Assembly: GCF_001678945.1 (NCBI RefSeq) | Contig: NZ_CP015124.1 | Span: 2,332,001 to 2,396,000, forward strand | From: Phaeobacter gallaeciensis | GTDB taxonomy: Bacteria > Pseudomonadota > Alphaproteobacteria > Rhodobacterales > Rhodobacteraceae | Direction of reading: 5' to 3' | Length of the DNA stretch: 64,000 bases | Shown: in pieces, positions 30,407 through 39,309 of the stretch | Position numbering within the stretch: the stretch's first letter is position 1 | How the letters are laid out: the number at the start of each line of letters is the position of its first letter | Notes under the pieces: generated by a model | Databases searched by the model: none | Told to the model about the DNA's origin: nothing | What the model saw: the letters and a program-made list of their open reading frames with translations, nothing else | Position numbers and translations under genes: made by a program

Positions 30407-31206
30407 TGTCTGTCCTGATCGTCATCCCCGCGCGCTACGCGTCGACACGCTATCCGGGCAAGCCGCTTGTGGAATTGACCGGAGCCACCGGCGAAAAGCA
30501 AACCCTGATCGAGCGATCCTGGCGGGCGGCCTGTGCTGTCGGTGGGGTCGACCGGGTCGTTGTCGCGACGGATGACGACAGGATTCGCAGCGCGGCAGAA
30601 GGTTTTGGCGCCGAGGTCGTGATGACCTCGGAAAGCTGCGCCAACGGCACCGAGCGCTGCGCCGAGGCCCATGCGGCGCTGGGCGGCGGCTACGAGGTCG
30701 TCGTGAACCTTCAGGGGGATGCGCCGCTGACGCCGCATTGGTTCATCGAGGATTTGGTCAAAGCTCTGCGCGCAGCCCCGGGCATGGGGTTGGCGACGCC
30801 GGTGCTGCGCTGTGATGGTGCAACGCTCAACAGTCTTCTGGCAGATCGGCGCGCGGGCCGCGTCGGTGGCACCACTGCAGTCTTCGCGGCGGACCACAGC
30901 GCACTCTATTTTTCCAAAGAAGTGCTGCCTTTTTGTGCAAATGCCTATAAGGATGGCGAAAATACGCCAGTTTTCCACCATGTGGGCGTCTACGCCTACC
31001 GTCCCGACGCACTTGCCGCCTATCCTGATTGGCAGACAGGGCCGCTGGAAACCTTGGAAGGGCTGGAGCAGCTTCGTTTTCTTGAAAACGGTCGCAAGGT
31101 TCTGTGTGTCGAAGTCACCGCGCGGGGGCGCGAATTCTGGGAACTGAACAATCCGGAAGATGTGCCCAGGATAGAGGAGATGATGTCCCGTATGGGGGCG
31201 GCCTAA
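30406..31206 (+). CDS. kdsB: 3-deoxy-manno-octulosonate cytidylyltransferase
   Basis: A 266-residue nucleotidyltransferase that makes CMP-Kdo, the activated Kdo used in lipopolysaccharide core or Kdo-containing capsules. N-terminal IPARYASTRYPGKPL is the family loop, NLQGDAPL the acidic site, and HVGVYAYR a later conserved strand. Coupled to cysQ by TGATG. With a capsule-type permease close by, it may serve a Kdo-linked glycan; the A5P isomerase for Kdo precursor is at 42.1 kb. Confidence 0.93.
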   Translation: MSVLIVIPARYASTRYPGKPLVELTGATGEKQTLIERSWRAACAVGGVDRVVVATDDDRIRSAAEGFGAEVVMTSESCANGTERCAEAHAALGGGYEVVVNLQGDAPLTPHWFIEDLVKALRAAPGMGLATPVLRCDGATLNSLLADRRAGRVGGTTAVFAADHSALYFSKEVLPFCANAYKDGENTPVFHHVGVYAYRPDALAAYPDWQTGPLETLEGLEQLRFLENGRKVLCVEVTARGREFWELNNPEDVPRIEEMMSRMGAA

Positions 31207-31393
31207 CCAAAGGGAGGCCAACGGGAGGTCTCTGAATAGGGGCAAAACATGGCCCAATGTCATCAAAAACCCTTTTTTTGGTGTTTTTGTATAGGGTGAA
31301 ACGGACAGGGATTGCGCAACAGGTGAAGTGCGTGACCCTGTGGGGCCGGAACCAGTGAGGGCAGTATGCCCCGAAAATAATTGAGAGAACACC

Positions 31394-32287
31394 ATGCGTA
31401 AAAAAGTGACGAAGGCGATTTTCCCTGTGGCGGGTCTGGGTACACGGTTTTTGCCTGCGACCAAATCGGTGCCCAAGGAAATTATGACGCTGGTGGATCG
31501 CCCCCTGGTGCAATATGCCATCGACGAGGCTCGCGAGGCGGGGATCAAGGAATTCATCTTCGTGACCTCGCGCGGTAAGGGGGCATTGGAAGACTATTTT
31601 GACCAAGCCCCGATATTGGAGCAGGAGCTGCGCAAGAAAGGTAAGGATGCGCTGCTCGAAACTCTGAAGCACACCAATATGGAAAGCGGCGCCATCGCCT
31701 ACATCCGCCAGCATCAGGCCCTGGGTCTGGGCCATGCGGTCTGGTGCGCACGGCGCCTGATCGCCAACGAACCCTTCGCGGTAATCCTGCCCGACGATGT
31801 GATCGCGGCGGAAACCCCCTGTCTCAAGCAGATGGTCGAGGCCTATTCCGAAACCGGCGGTAATATGGTTGCGGCGATGGAAGTTGCACCGGAAAAGGCT
31901 GGTGCCTATGGTGTTCTGGACGTGAAGAACGACATGGGATCCGTGGTCGAGGCCCGTGGCATGGTCGAAAAACCGGCTTTGGGCGAGGCGCCCTCCAATC
32001 TGGCGGTGATTGGCCGTTACATTCTGGAGCCCTCGGTGCTGCGCAATCTCAACAAGATGAAGCAGGGTGCGGGCGGCGAGATTCAGCTGACCGACGCCAT
32101 TGCCCAGGACATCGAAAAAGATGTGCCTGTTTATGGCTATCGCTTCCGCGGCCAGCGCTTCGATTGCGGTTCCAAGGCAGGTTTCCTCCAGGCCACTGTC
32201 GCCTTTGCCCTGGGGCGTGAGGAATTGCGGGATGAGCTGCTGCAGTATATCACCGAAATCGCTCAGGTCGGACAGGCTGCCGAGTAG
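31394..32287 (+). CDS. galU: UTP--glucose-1-phosphate uridylyltransferase
   Basis: A 297-residue enzyme producing UDP-glucose for polysaccharides. The start FPVAGLGTRFLPATKSVPKE is the GalU nucleotide-binding loop, and the VVEKP-type segment (RGMVEKPAL) and GYRFRGQRFDCGSKAGFL close the active site. It has its own 187-bp upstream gap after kdsB, containing T-rich sequence near 31272-31294, so it probably has a separate promoter. Confidence 0.96.
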   Translation: MRKKVTKAIFPVAGLGTRFLPATKSVPKEIMTLVDRPLVQYAIDEAREAGIKEFIFVTSRGKGALEDYFDQAPILEQELRKKGKDALLETLKHTNMESGAIAYIRQHQALGLGHAVWCARRLIANEPFAVILPDDVIAAETPCLKQMVEAYSETGGNMVAAMEVAPEKAGAYGVLDVKNDMGSVVEARGMVEKPALGEAPSNLAVIGRYILEPSVLRNLNKMKQGAGGEIQLTDAIAQDIEKDVPVYGYRFRGQRFDCGSKAGFLQATVAFALGREELRDELLQYITEIAQVGQAAE

Positions 32288-32353
32288 GAAACACTGGCCA
32301 GCCTCTGGTTTTGAGACCGGGTAATACAGGATCGAATTAGGGGTATACGGACA

Positions 32354-33337
32354 GTGGCAAATGTTCTGGTGACCGGCGGTGCCGGCTATATCGGCTCGCA
32401 TGCATGTAAGGCGCTGAAGGCGGCGGGGTTTACACCCGTCACTTATGACAATCTGGTCACCGGTTGGCAGGACGCGGTCAAATTCGGCCCGTTTGAAAAG
32501 GGCGACCTTGCGGATCGTGCTCGTCTCGACGAGGTCTTCGCCACCTATCAGCCGGTCGCGGTGATGCATTTTGCGGCCCTTAGTCAAGTCGGGGAGGCGA
32601 TGAGCCAGCCAGGCCGCTACTGGGCCAATAACACAGGTGGATCTTTGAACCTGATCGAAGCCGCGGTTGCTGCCGGGTGCCTTGATTTCGTATTCTCCTC
32701 GACCTGTGCCACCTATGGCGAACATGACAACGTGGTGCTGGACGAGAACACGCCGCAGCTGCCGCTCAACGCCTATGGCGCCAGCAAACGCGCGGTCGAG
32801 GATATCCTGAAGGATTTCGGTGCCGCCTATGGGCTGCGTTCGGTGATTTTCCGCTATTTCAACGTGGCTGGCGCCGATCCCGAGGCTGAAGTCGGCGAAT
32901 TCCACCGTCCCGAAACCCATCTGGTCCCGCTGGTGCTGGATGCGATCGACGGCAAACGCGATGCGCTGACCATTTTTGGCACCGATTACGACACCCCCGA
33001 TGGAACCTGCATCCGCGACTATGTGCATGTCTGCGATCTGGTGGATGCCCATGTTCTGGGCCTTCAGTGGCTGAAGGATGGCAAGGGCAGCCAGATCTTC
33101 AACCTCGGTACCGGCAGCGGGTTTTCGGTGCGCGAGGTCATGGACAAGGCTGAAGAGGTCACTGGCAGCAAGGTACCTTGCACCGTGGGGCCGCGTCGGG
33201 CGGGCGATTGCACCAAACTGGTGTCGGGATCGACCCGGGCGATCACAGATCTGGGCTGGAACCCACAGCGTTCCAGTCTTGAGATGATGATCGCTGATGC
33301 CTGGAAATGGCATCAGACGGGCAATTACGAGGCCTGA
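32354..33337 (+). CDS. galE: UDP-glucose 4-epimerase
   Basis: A 327-residue short-chain dehydrogenase-type epimerase interconverting UDP-glucose and UDP-galactose. NAD loop GGAGYIGSH at 8-16, S115/S116 in FSSTCATYG, and the catalytic Y141-x3-K145. GTG start. It follows galU after 66 bp, and its stop is 2 bp from the next glycosyltransferase start, tying sugar supply to glycan assembly. Confidence 0.95.
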   Translation: MANVLVTGGAGYIGSHACKALKAAGFTPVTYDNLVTGWQDAVKFGPFEKGDLADRARLDEVFATYQPVAVMHFAALSQVGEAMSQPGRYWANNTGGSLNLIEAAVAAGCLDFVFSSTCATYGEHDNVVLDENTPQLPLNAYGASKRAVEDILKDFGAAYGLRSVIFRYFNVAGADPEAEVGEFHRPETHLVPLVLDAIDGKRDALTIFGTDYDTPDGTCIRDYVHVCDLVDAHVLGLQWLKDGKGSQIFNLGTGSGFSVREVMDKAEEVTGSKVPCTVGPRRAGDCTKLVSGSTRAITDLGWNPQRSSLEMMIADAWKWHQTGNYEA

Positions 33338-33339
33338 GC

Positions 33340-34383
33340 ATGGAGCCGTTCCGCCCCGCCGCCGAGATGCCGGATATCGGCTGGCGTGCGGCCTACCGAA
33401 TGCGGTGGAAACGGCGGCGGCTTCTGTGGCGCTCCTGGCGCTCTCGTCACCAGCTGAGCTTGTTGCGCGATCAGACCGCGGCAATCGGGGCAGAGGACAT
33501 TCTGGCCTTTGTTGTGCTGCGCAACGAGGCGACGCGGCTGCCGTATTTCCTGGACTATTACCGGCGCCTCGGCGTCGGGCACTTCCTGATCATCGACAAC
33601 GGCAGTGATGATGGCAGCGCAGAGATGCTGCGGCCGCAATCCGATGTCTCGCTCTGGCAGACGTCCGCGGGCTACAAGGCCTCCCGCTTCGGGCTGGACT
33701 GGCTGACCTTCCTGCTGATGACCTATGGCAGGGATCACTGGTGCCTGACGGTGGATGCGGATGAACTGCTGACCTATGGCGGCATTGCCACCCATGATCT
33801 GCGCGCGCTGACCGAACTTCTGGACCGCAGCGGGCAGGTCGGGTTTGGCGCCATGATGCTGGATCTTTATCCGCGCGGGCCGCTGAATCAGGTCAGCTAC
33901 AGGCCGGGTCAGAACCCGCTGGAGGTTTTGCAGTGGTTCGATGCGGTGCCTTACCGTGCGGTCCGGCAGCACTCGATGGGAAACCTGTGGCTGCAGGGCG
34001 GCGCGCGGGAGCGGGTGTTCTTTGCTGCGGAGCCACATCGCTCTCCGACGTTGAACAAGATCCCGCTGATCCGCTGGAACCGCCGCTACGCCTATGTGAA
34101 TTCGACTCATGCGGCGCTGCCGCCGGCGCTGAACGCCCTATACGACGGGCCGGGCGGGCCGCAGCCGTCGGGCGTGCTGCTGCACACAAAATTCCTGCCC
34201 GAAATTGTCGCAAAATCGGCAACAGAAAAGCAGCGAAAACAGCACTTCCATACGCCCGAGGATTTCGATCCTTATTACGATCACCTGACCTCGGCCCCGG
34301 ACCTGTGGTTTGAGAACGCTTTGAAATACACGGGGCCAGAGCAACTGGCCGATCTGGGGTTGATGCGGGCGCCCGAGTGGTAG
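33340..34383 (+). CDS. Glycosyltransferase, GT2/GT92-like, first paralogue
   Basis: A 347-residue cytosolic-type glycosyltransferase of the Glyco_tranf_2_4/DUF23 type. It has an Arg-rich N-terminus, then LRNEATRLPYFLDYYRRLGV and the nucleotide-sugar site with D139-A140-D141, and a C-terminal LHTKFLPE segment. The next gene shares the same blocks along its whole length, so they arose by duplication. The ATG at 33340 is used rather than an upstream frame inside galE. Acceptor and donor are unknown; UDP-galactose or UDP-glucose are natural guesses from the neighbours. Confidence 0.85.
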   Translation: MEPFRPAAEMPDIGWRAAYRMRWKRRRLLWRSWRSRHQLSLLRDQTAAIGAEDILAFVVLRNEATRLPYFLDYYRRLGVGHFLIIDNGSDDGSAEMLRPQSDVSLWQTSAGYKASRFGLDWLTFLLMTYGRDHWCLTVDADELLTYGGIATHDLRALTELLDRSGQVGFGAMMLDLYPRGPLNQVSYRPGQNPLEVLQWFDAVPYRAVRQHSMGNLWLQGGARERVFFAAEPHRSPTLNKIPLIRWNRRYAYVNSTHAALPPALNALYDGPGGPQPSGVLLHTKFLPEIVAKSATEKQRKQHFHTPEDFDPYYDHLTSAPDLWFENALKYTGPEQLADLGLMRAPEW

Positions 34384-34441
34384 GGTGTGAATTACCCGAG
34401 TTCGGTGGTGCGGGTAGCCCCCGTAACTGTTTCTAAATTCG

Positions 34442-34470
34442 TTGTTAATAGACTTGGCGCGTGACATATT
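34442..34470 (+). promoter_or_regulatory. Candidate promoter of the second glycosyltransferase
   Basis: TTGTTA (34442-34447), 17-base spacer, CATATT (34465-34470), in the 163-bp gap between the two glycosyltransferase genes. It suggests that the second glycosyltransferase and the genes after it can be transcribed apart from galE. Confidence 0.4.
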
Positions 34471-34546
34471 GCGCGCAGGCAGTCGCGCGCCGGGGCCTAC
34501 CCGCGCGGAGCGTACAGGGTCGGAAACAGACGGATATGGAGTAGCC

Positions 34547-35557
34547 GTGGGTCTTTGGGATTCTTACCGTATGCGTGTACGGCGCAGGTACAGGCTGGCC
34601 CGGGCCTTGCGTAAATCCCGTGAACTCAAGACCATTCAGGACAACACCGGCCAGATCCGGCCGGATGATATCCTGCTGGTTTCCACGATGCGGAACGAGA
34701 AGATCCGCCTGCCCTATTTTCTGGACTATTACCGCGATCTGGGAGTCGATCACTTTCTCCTTGTCGATAACGGATCGCAGGACGGCACCCGCGACTATCT
34801 GCAAGGCATGCCGGATGTGTCTCTCTGGCACAGTGATGCGAGCTACCGGCGGGCAAACTACGGCGTGGACTGGATGAATGCGCTGAAACGCCGCTATGCC
34901 CATGGGCACTGGGTGTTGGTGGTCGATCCGGATGAGCTGTTCATCTATCCCTTCTGCGACACACGCCCGATCCGCGCGCTGACCGATTGGCTGGACAATT
35001 CCGCGATCCGCAGTTTTGCCGCCATGCTGATCGATGTTTATCCCAAGGGGCGCATCACCGATGCAGCCTATCAGCCCGGTCAGGATCCTTTGGAAATCGC
35101 CAACTGGTTCGACAGCGGCAACTACACGATCAGCCCGAACCCGACCTATGGCAACCTGTGGATTCAGGGCGGCCCCCGTGCCCGCATGTTCTTTGCCGAC
35201 CGGCCAAAGAAGGCACCGGCTCTGAACAAGATTCCGTTGGTCAAATGGGACCGGAAATACGCCTATGTCAGTTCGACCCATGCTCTGCTGCCTCGCGGGC
35301 TGAACCGAGTTTATGAGACCAATGGCGGTGAAAAGACCAGCGGCGCGCTGCTCCATACCAAGTTTCTGGACACCTTTGGTGACAAGGCCCGCGAAGAGAT
35401 GACGCGCAGCCAGCACTATGCGCAATCGGCCGAGTACAAGGCCTATGCCGCATCCCTGGCCGAGCAACCGGACCTGTGGTGCAAATGGAGCGAGAAATAC
35501 ATCAACTGGCGCCAGCTTGAGATTCTGGGTCTCATGTCCAAGGGCAACTGGGCATGA
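34547..35557 (+). CDS. Glycosyltransferase, GT2/GT92-like, second paralogue
   Basis: A 336-residue relative of the preceding gene with the same landmarks: MRNEKIRLPYFLDYYRDLGV, VDNGSQDG, D127-P-D129 and LHTKFLD. I chose GTG at 34547 with GGAG five bases upstream, since residues before it show no similarity to the paralogue. Its end overlaps the next gene start as ATGA, so both are coupled. The two copies probably add successive or alternative sugars of one glycan. Confidence 0.85.
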   Translation: MGLWDSYRMRVRRRYRLARALRKSRELKTIQDNTGQIRPDDILLVSTMRNEKIRLPYFLDYYRDLGVDHFLLVDNGSQDGTRDYLQGMPDVSLWHSDASYRRANYGVDWMNALKRRYAHGHWVLVVDPDELFIYPFCDTRPIRALTDWLDNSAIRSFAAMLIDVYPKGRITDAAYQPGQDPLEIANWFDSGNYTISPNPTYGNLWIQGGPRARMFFADRPKKAPALNKIPLVKWDRKYAYVSSTHALLPRGLNRVYETNGGEKTSGALLHTKFLDTFGDKAREEMTRSQHYAQSAEYKAYAASLAEQPDLWCKWSEKYINWRQLEILGLMSKGNWA

Positions 35558-37293
35558 GCAGCGCAGGCCAAACTAGCAAGGAAGAGGCCACCAAGGGCAC
35601 GGTCGGCATCGTCATGCTGGTGCATACGGCGCTGGAGCGGGCCGAGCAGGTGGCGCGCCACTGGGCGGCGGCGGGCTGCCCAGTGGTGATCCATGTGGAC
35701 CGTAAGGTGCCGCAGACCACGTTCAAAACCTTCCGCGACGGGCTGTCGGATGAGCAGCTGATCCGGTTTTCGCCGCGCCACACCTGCGAATGGGGCACCT
35801 GGGGCATCGTCGCCGCCTCGCAATCGGCGGCGGAGATGATGTTGCGGTCCTGTCCCGGCGTGCGCCACGTCTACCTGTCGTCAGGCTCTTGCCTGCCGCT
35901 CAGACCGGTGCAGGAACTTGTCGATTATTTGGCCGCCCGCCCGCAGACCGATTTCATCGAAAGTGCCACCACCGCCGATGTGCCATGGATCGTGGGAGGT
36001 CTGGATGTGGAACGTTTTACCCTGCGCTTTCCCTTTTCCTGGAAAAAGCAGCGCGCGCTATTCGATGGTTATGTCAATCTGCAGCGCAGGCTGCGGATCA
36101 AGCGGCGCATCCCCCCCGGTCTGGTGCCCCATATGGGCAGCCAATGGTGGTGCCTGACCCGCCGCACCCTGTCGGCGATTCTTGAGGACCCGGACCGGCC
36201 AATCCATGATCGCTATTTCAAGAAGGTCTGGATCCCCGACGAAAGCTATTTCCAGACCCTCGCGCGGCAGCACTCGGCGCAGATCGAAAGCCGGTCGCTG
36301 ACCCTGTCGAAGTTCGATTTCGAGGGTAAACCGCATATCTTTTATGACGATCACCTGCAGCTGTTGCGCCGGTCCGATTGCTTTGTCGCCCGCAAGATCT
36401 GGCCACGAGCGCAGCGGCTTTATGATGCCTTCCTGACCGATCCGGCAGGTGCGATGAAGCGGACGGAACCCAACCCAGGCAAGATCGACCGGGTCTTCTC
36501 CAAGGCGGTTGAGCGGCGCACCCGGGGGCGACCGGGTCTTTACATGCAAAGCCGGTTCCCGAGCAAATGGTCGGTGAGCAATGTGACCGCCAATCCCTAT
36601 TCGGTGTTCCAGGGCTTTGCTGAGCTCTTCGTCGATTTTGAAAGCTGGCTGAACCGGACCACGGGCAGCCGGGTGCATGGCCATCTGTTTGCGCCGGATA
36701 GGGCCGAATTCGCCGATGGCGACAGCATGATCAATGGCGCACTCAGCGATACGGCAAAATTGCGCGACAATAATCCCGAAAGCTTCCTCACCAATCTGAT
36801 CTGGAATACTCGGGGGCAACGGCAAAGCTTCCAGTTCGGCCCACAGGACAACCAGAAAATCGGCGCCTTTATCGCAGGCGATCCCAATGCACATGTGTCG
36901 GTGATCAGCGGCGCCTGGGCGGTGCCCTTGTTCCGCTCGACGCAGAGTTTTTCCGAATTGCGGCGCATCGCGGCGCGGCTGCAGCGGATCGAGGCCGCGC
37001 ATCTGCATCTGCTGCGTGATCAGCATACCAAGGCCCGCGTCCGCATCTGGACCATGGCGGAATTTGTCGAGGCACCGATGGAGCCCCTGCAGGCCATTCT
37101 GGACGATCTGGGGGCGCAGGCCCCGCGCCATCTGAACGAGGCGCCGACGATGGCGGATCTGGAGGGCTTTGGACAGTTTCTGCAGAACCTCAAGAACCAG
37201 GGCATGCACCCCTATCTGATGGGGGATTTCCCGGTGGAACAAGGACCGGTAAGCATGCCAAAGTCCCCCCGAAAACCGTATTTGGTGCGATAG
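35554..37293 (+). CDS. GT14-like (core-2/I-branching) glycosyltransferase with DUF5928-type C-terminus
   Basis: A 579-residue protein. Residues about 15-270 resemble Branch/GT14 enzymes, beta-1,6-GlcNAc transferases or xylosyltransferases (IVMLVHTALERAEQVARHW, CEWGTWGIVAAS, VYLSSGSCLPLRP, MGSQWWCLTRRTL, WIPDESYFQTL). Residues about 300-579 have no familiar fold and match the DUF5928 type of C-terminal region that accompanies this domain in Rhodobacteraceae. Such enzymes are better known in animals; the bacterial role is unclear. Coupled to the paralogue upstream and 6 bp from the sulfotransferase. Confidence 0.82.
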   Translation: MSSAGQTSKEEATKGTVGIVMLVHTALERAEQVARHWAAAGCPVVIHVDRKVPQTTFKTFRDGLSDEQLIRFSPRHTCEWGTWGIVAASQSAAEMMLRSCPGVRHVYLSSGSCLPLRPVQELVDYLAARPQTDFIESATTADVPWIVGGLDVERFTLRFPFSWKKQRALFDGYVNLQRRLRIKRRIPPGLVPHMGSQWWCLTRRTLSAILEDPDRPIHDRYFKKVWIPDESYFQTLARQHSAQIESRSLTLSKFDFEGKPHIFYDDHLQLLRRSDCFVARKIWPRAQRLYDAFLTDPAGAMKRTEPNPGKIDRVFSKAVERRTRGRPGLYMQSRFPSKWSVSNVTANPYSVFQGFAELFVDFESWLNRTTGSRVHGHLFAPDRAEFADGDSMINGALSDTAKLRDNNPESFLTNLIWNTRGQRQSFQFGPQDNQKIGAFIAGDPNAHVSVISGAWAVPLFRSTQSFSELRRIAARLQRIEAAHLHLLRDQHTKARVRIWTMAEFVEAPMEPLQAILDDLGAQAPRHLNEAPTMADLEGFGQFLQNLKNQGMHPYLMGDFPVEQGPVSMPKSPRKPYLVR

Positions 37294-37299
37294 GTTCTG

Positions 37300-38736
37300 A
37301 TGACCAAACCCTTTGATTACTTCGTTGTTTTTGCCGAAATGCGCACGGGCTCCAATTTTCTGGAAGCCAACCTCAACACGCTAGAAGGGGTGATCTGCCA
37401 CGGAGAGGCCTTCAATCCCCATTTCATCGGCTACCCGAACCGCACCGAAATCCTGGGCCTGACGCAGGAGATGCGCGAAGCGGACCCTGGCAAGCTGATC
37501 GATCGGATCCGGTCGCAGCCCGATGCCTTTGGCGGCTTTCGGTATTTCCACGATCACGATCCGCGGGTTCTGGACATTGCGCTGGACGATCCTCGCTGCG
37601 CCAAGATCATCCTGACCCGCAACCCGCTGGAGAGCTACGTCTCGCGCAAGATCGCGGCCGCCACCGGCCAGTGGAAGCTGACCAATATCAAGCGCCGCAA
37701 AGAGGCGCAGGCGGAGTTCGATGCGGTGGAGTTTTCCCTCCATGTCGAGGATCTTCAGGCGTTTCAGATCACGTTGATGAACCGGCTTCAGTCCTCAGGC
37801 CAGACCGCATTCTACGTGGATTATGAAGACCTGCAGAATCTGGATGTGATGAACGGTCTGGCACAATGGCTGGGCGTCAACTCTCGGTTGGTGGCACTGG
37901 ATGACAAGCTGAAGCGGCAGAACCCGGCGCCGACCCTGTCCAAGGTGGCCAACCCGGATGAGATGACGGCAGCACTGGCGGCAATGGATTGGTTCAACCT
38001 GTCGCGCACGCCGAATTTCGAACCGCGCCGTGGCCCGGCGGTGCGCGGCTATCTGGCCGCCGCCAAGACGCCGCTCCTTTACCTGCCGATGCGGGGCGGG
38101 CCCGAGGAAGCCGTGGCGGAATGGCTGGCAGCGCTGGATGGTGTGACTTCGGAGGATCTGATCTCCGGGATGAACCAGAAAGAACTCCGCCAGTGGAAAA
38201 CTCAGAACAAGGGCTTTCGCAGTTTCACCGTTCTGCGTCACCCGGCCGAGCGAATTCACCAGGTGTTTTGCCAGCGCATTCTGCAAAAGGGTCCGGGCAG
38301 CTATGGCGCCATTCGCGAAACCCTGCGCCGTCAATTCAAGGTGCCGCTGCCCAAGGATGGCCCGGATGAGGATTATTCCCGCGCAGATCACCGGGCTGCC
38401 TTTGAAGGGTTCCTGAGCTTTGTCAAAGCCAACCTTGCCGGACAGACCTCGATCCGGGTCGATGCCGAATGGTCCAGCCAGTCACAGGCCTTGTCGGGCT
38501 TTGCCGAACTTGGCCCGCCCGACCTGATCCTGCGCGAAGAGGAGCTGGCGACTGAACTTCCCGCGCTGGCCAAAAGGTTTGCAGCCTCCGCGCCCGCCTA
38601 TGCGCCGTCACAGCCGAGATCGCAGCCCTATACGCTGGGCGATATTCATGATGCAGCGCTGGAGGAGATGATCACAGCGCTCTATCAGCGGGATTATATG
38701 ATGCTGGGGTTCGATGCCTGGAGGCCGCAGCGCTGA
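37300..38736 (+). CDS. Tandem sulfotransferase-family protein
   Basis: A 478-residue protein made of two sulfotransferase-like halves. The first has the PAPS phosphate-binding loop MRTGSNF (14-20) and the 3'-phosphate segment LTRNPLESYVSRKIA (R107, S115), as in NodH/LpsS-type enzymes. The second has a degenerate first loop (LPMRGGPEE, about 262-270) and a recognisable FTVLRHPAERI segment (about 309-319), closer to the Sulfotransfer_2 type. The first half should be active; the second may be structural or act on another group. Follows the GT14-like gene by 6 bp, suggesting sulfation of the glycan made here. Confidence 0.83.
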   Translation: MTKPFDYFVVFAEMRTGSNFLEANLNTLEGVICHGEAFNPHFIGYPNRTEILGLTQEMREADPGKLIDRIRSQPDAFGGFRYFHDHDPRVLDIALDDPRCAKIILTRNPLESYVSRKIAAATGQWKLTNIKRRKEAQAEFDAVEFSLHVEDLQAFQITLMNRLQSSGQTAFYVDYEDLQNLDVMNGLAQWLGVNSRLVALDDKLKRQNPAPTLSKVANPDEMTAALAAMDWFNLSRTPNFEPRRGPAVRGYLAAAKTPLLYLPMRGGPEEAVAEWLAALDGVTSEDLISGMNQKELRQWKTQNKGFRSFTVLRHPAERIHQVFCQRILQKGPGSYGAIRETLRRQFKVPLPKDGPDEDYSRADHRAAFEGFLSFVKANLAGQTSIRVDAEWSSQSQALSGFAELGPPDLILREEELATELPALAKRFAASAPAYAPSQPRSQPYTLGDIHDAALEEMITALYQRDYMMLGFDAWRPQR

Positions 38737-38743
38737 CGAGTGT

Positions 38744-38765
38744 CTGCCCTGAACAAGGGCAGTTT
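38744..38765 (+). terminator. Terminator after the sulfotransferase gene
   Basis: CTGCCCT/AGGGCAG with a 5-base loop and TTT, 7 bases after the stop, in the 54-bp gap between convergent genes. Confidence 0.65.
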
Positions 38766-38790
38766 CCCCATAGACTGTTCAATGCCGCTC

Positions 38791-39264
38791 TCAGGCAGCC
38801 TGAACCGGCTGGTTTTCGGTGAGAATGGTGAACAGCGTCGCCGGATCGTTATTGGCGCGCAGTTTGGTGCAGAAATTCTGCTCCCGCAGGGTGCGGGAGA
38901 CCAGAGCCAGCGCTTTTAGGTGTTCAACGCCCGCATCCTCGGGCGCGAAAAGCGCAAAGGCGATATCGACGGGTTGCCGGTCGACAGCCGCGAAATCCAA
39001 GGGTTTTTCCAGAGTCACGAAGACGCCGCAGACCTCGGAGAGGCCATCAAGGCGGGCGTGGGGCAGGGCAACACCGTGTCCTACCCCTGTCGGGCCCAGG
39101 CTTTCCCGATCAAGCAGCGCTTCAACCGTGGGTTGCGGATTGAGACCGTAGGCGAGATGCCCGACCTCGGCGATCTCCTGAAACAGCCGCTTCTTGCTTG
39201 AGGCTGCACCAATCACGCGGACGGCGTCCGGTTTGAGGATCTTGGAAATCTGCATCTCGGTCAT
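38791..39264 (-). CDS. ptsN: PTS IIA-like nitrogen regulatory protein PtsN
   Basis: A 157-residue EIIA-Ntr/fructose-type domain with the phosphorylated histidine in the VGHGVALPHAR segment and the family start ISKILKPDAVRV. In proteobacteria PtsN is the end of the PTS-Ntr phosphorelay controlling potassium and nitrogen functions. ATG at 39264 has GGAG upstream; ATG at 39255 is the alternative. Last gene of the lptC-lptA-lptB-hpf-ptsN run on the minus strand. Confidence 0.93.
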   Translation of the reverse strand: MTEMQISKILKPDAVRVIGAASSKKRLFQEIAEVGHLAYGLNPQPTVEALLDRESLGPTGVGHGVALPHARLDGLSEVCGVFVTLEKPLDFAAVDRQPVDIAFALFAPEDAGVEHLKALALVSRTLREQNFCTKLRANNDPATLFTILTENQPVQAA

Positions 39265-39309
39265 TTGCTCCGCTCGACCACCTTATCCGGTGGGCCGCTG
39301 GGCTACTGC

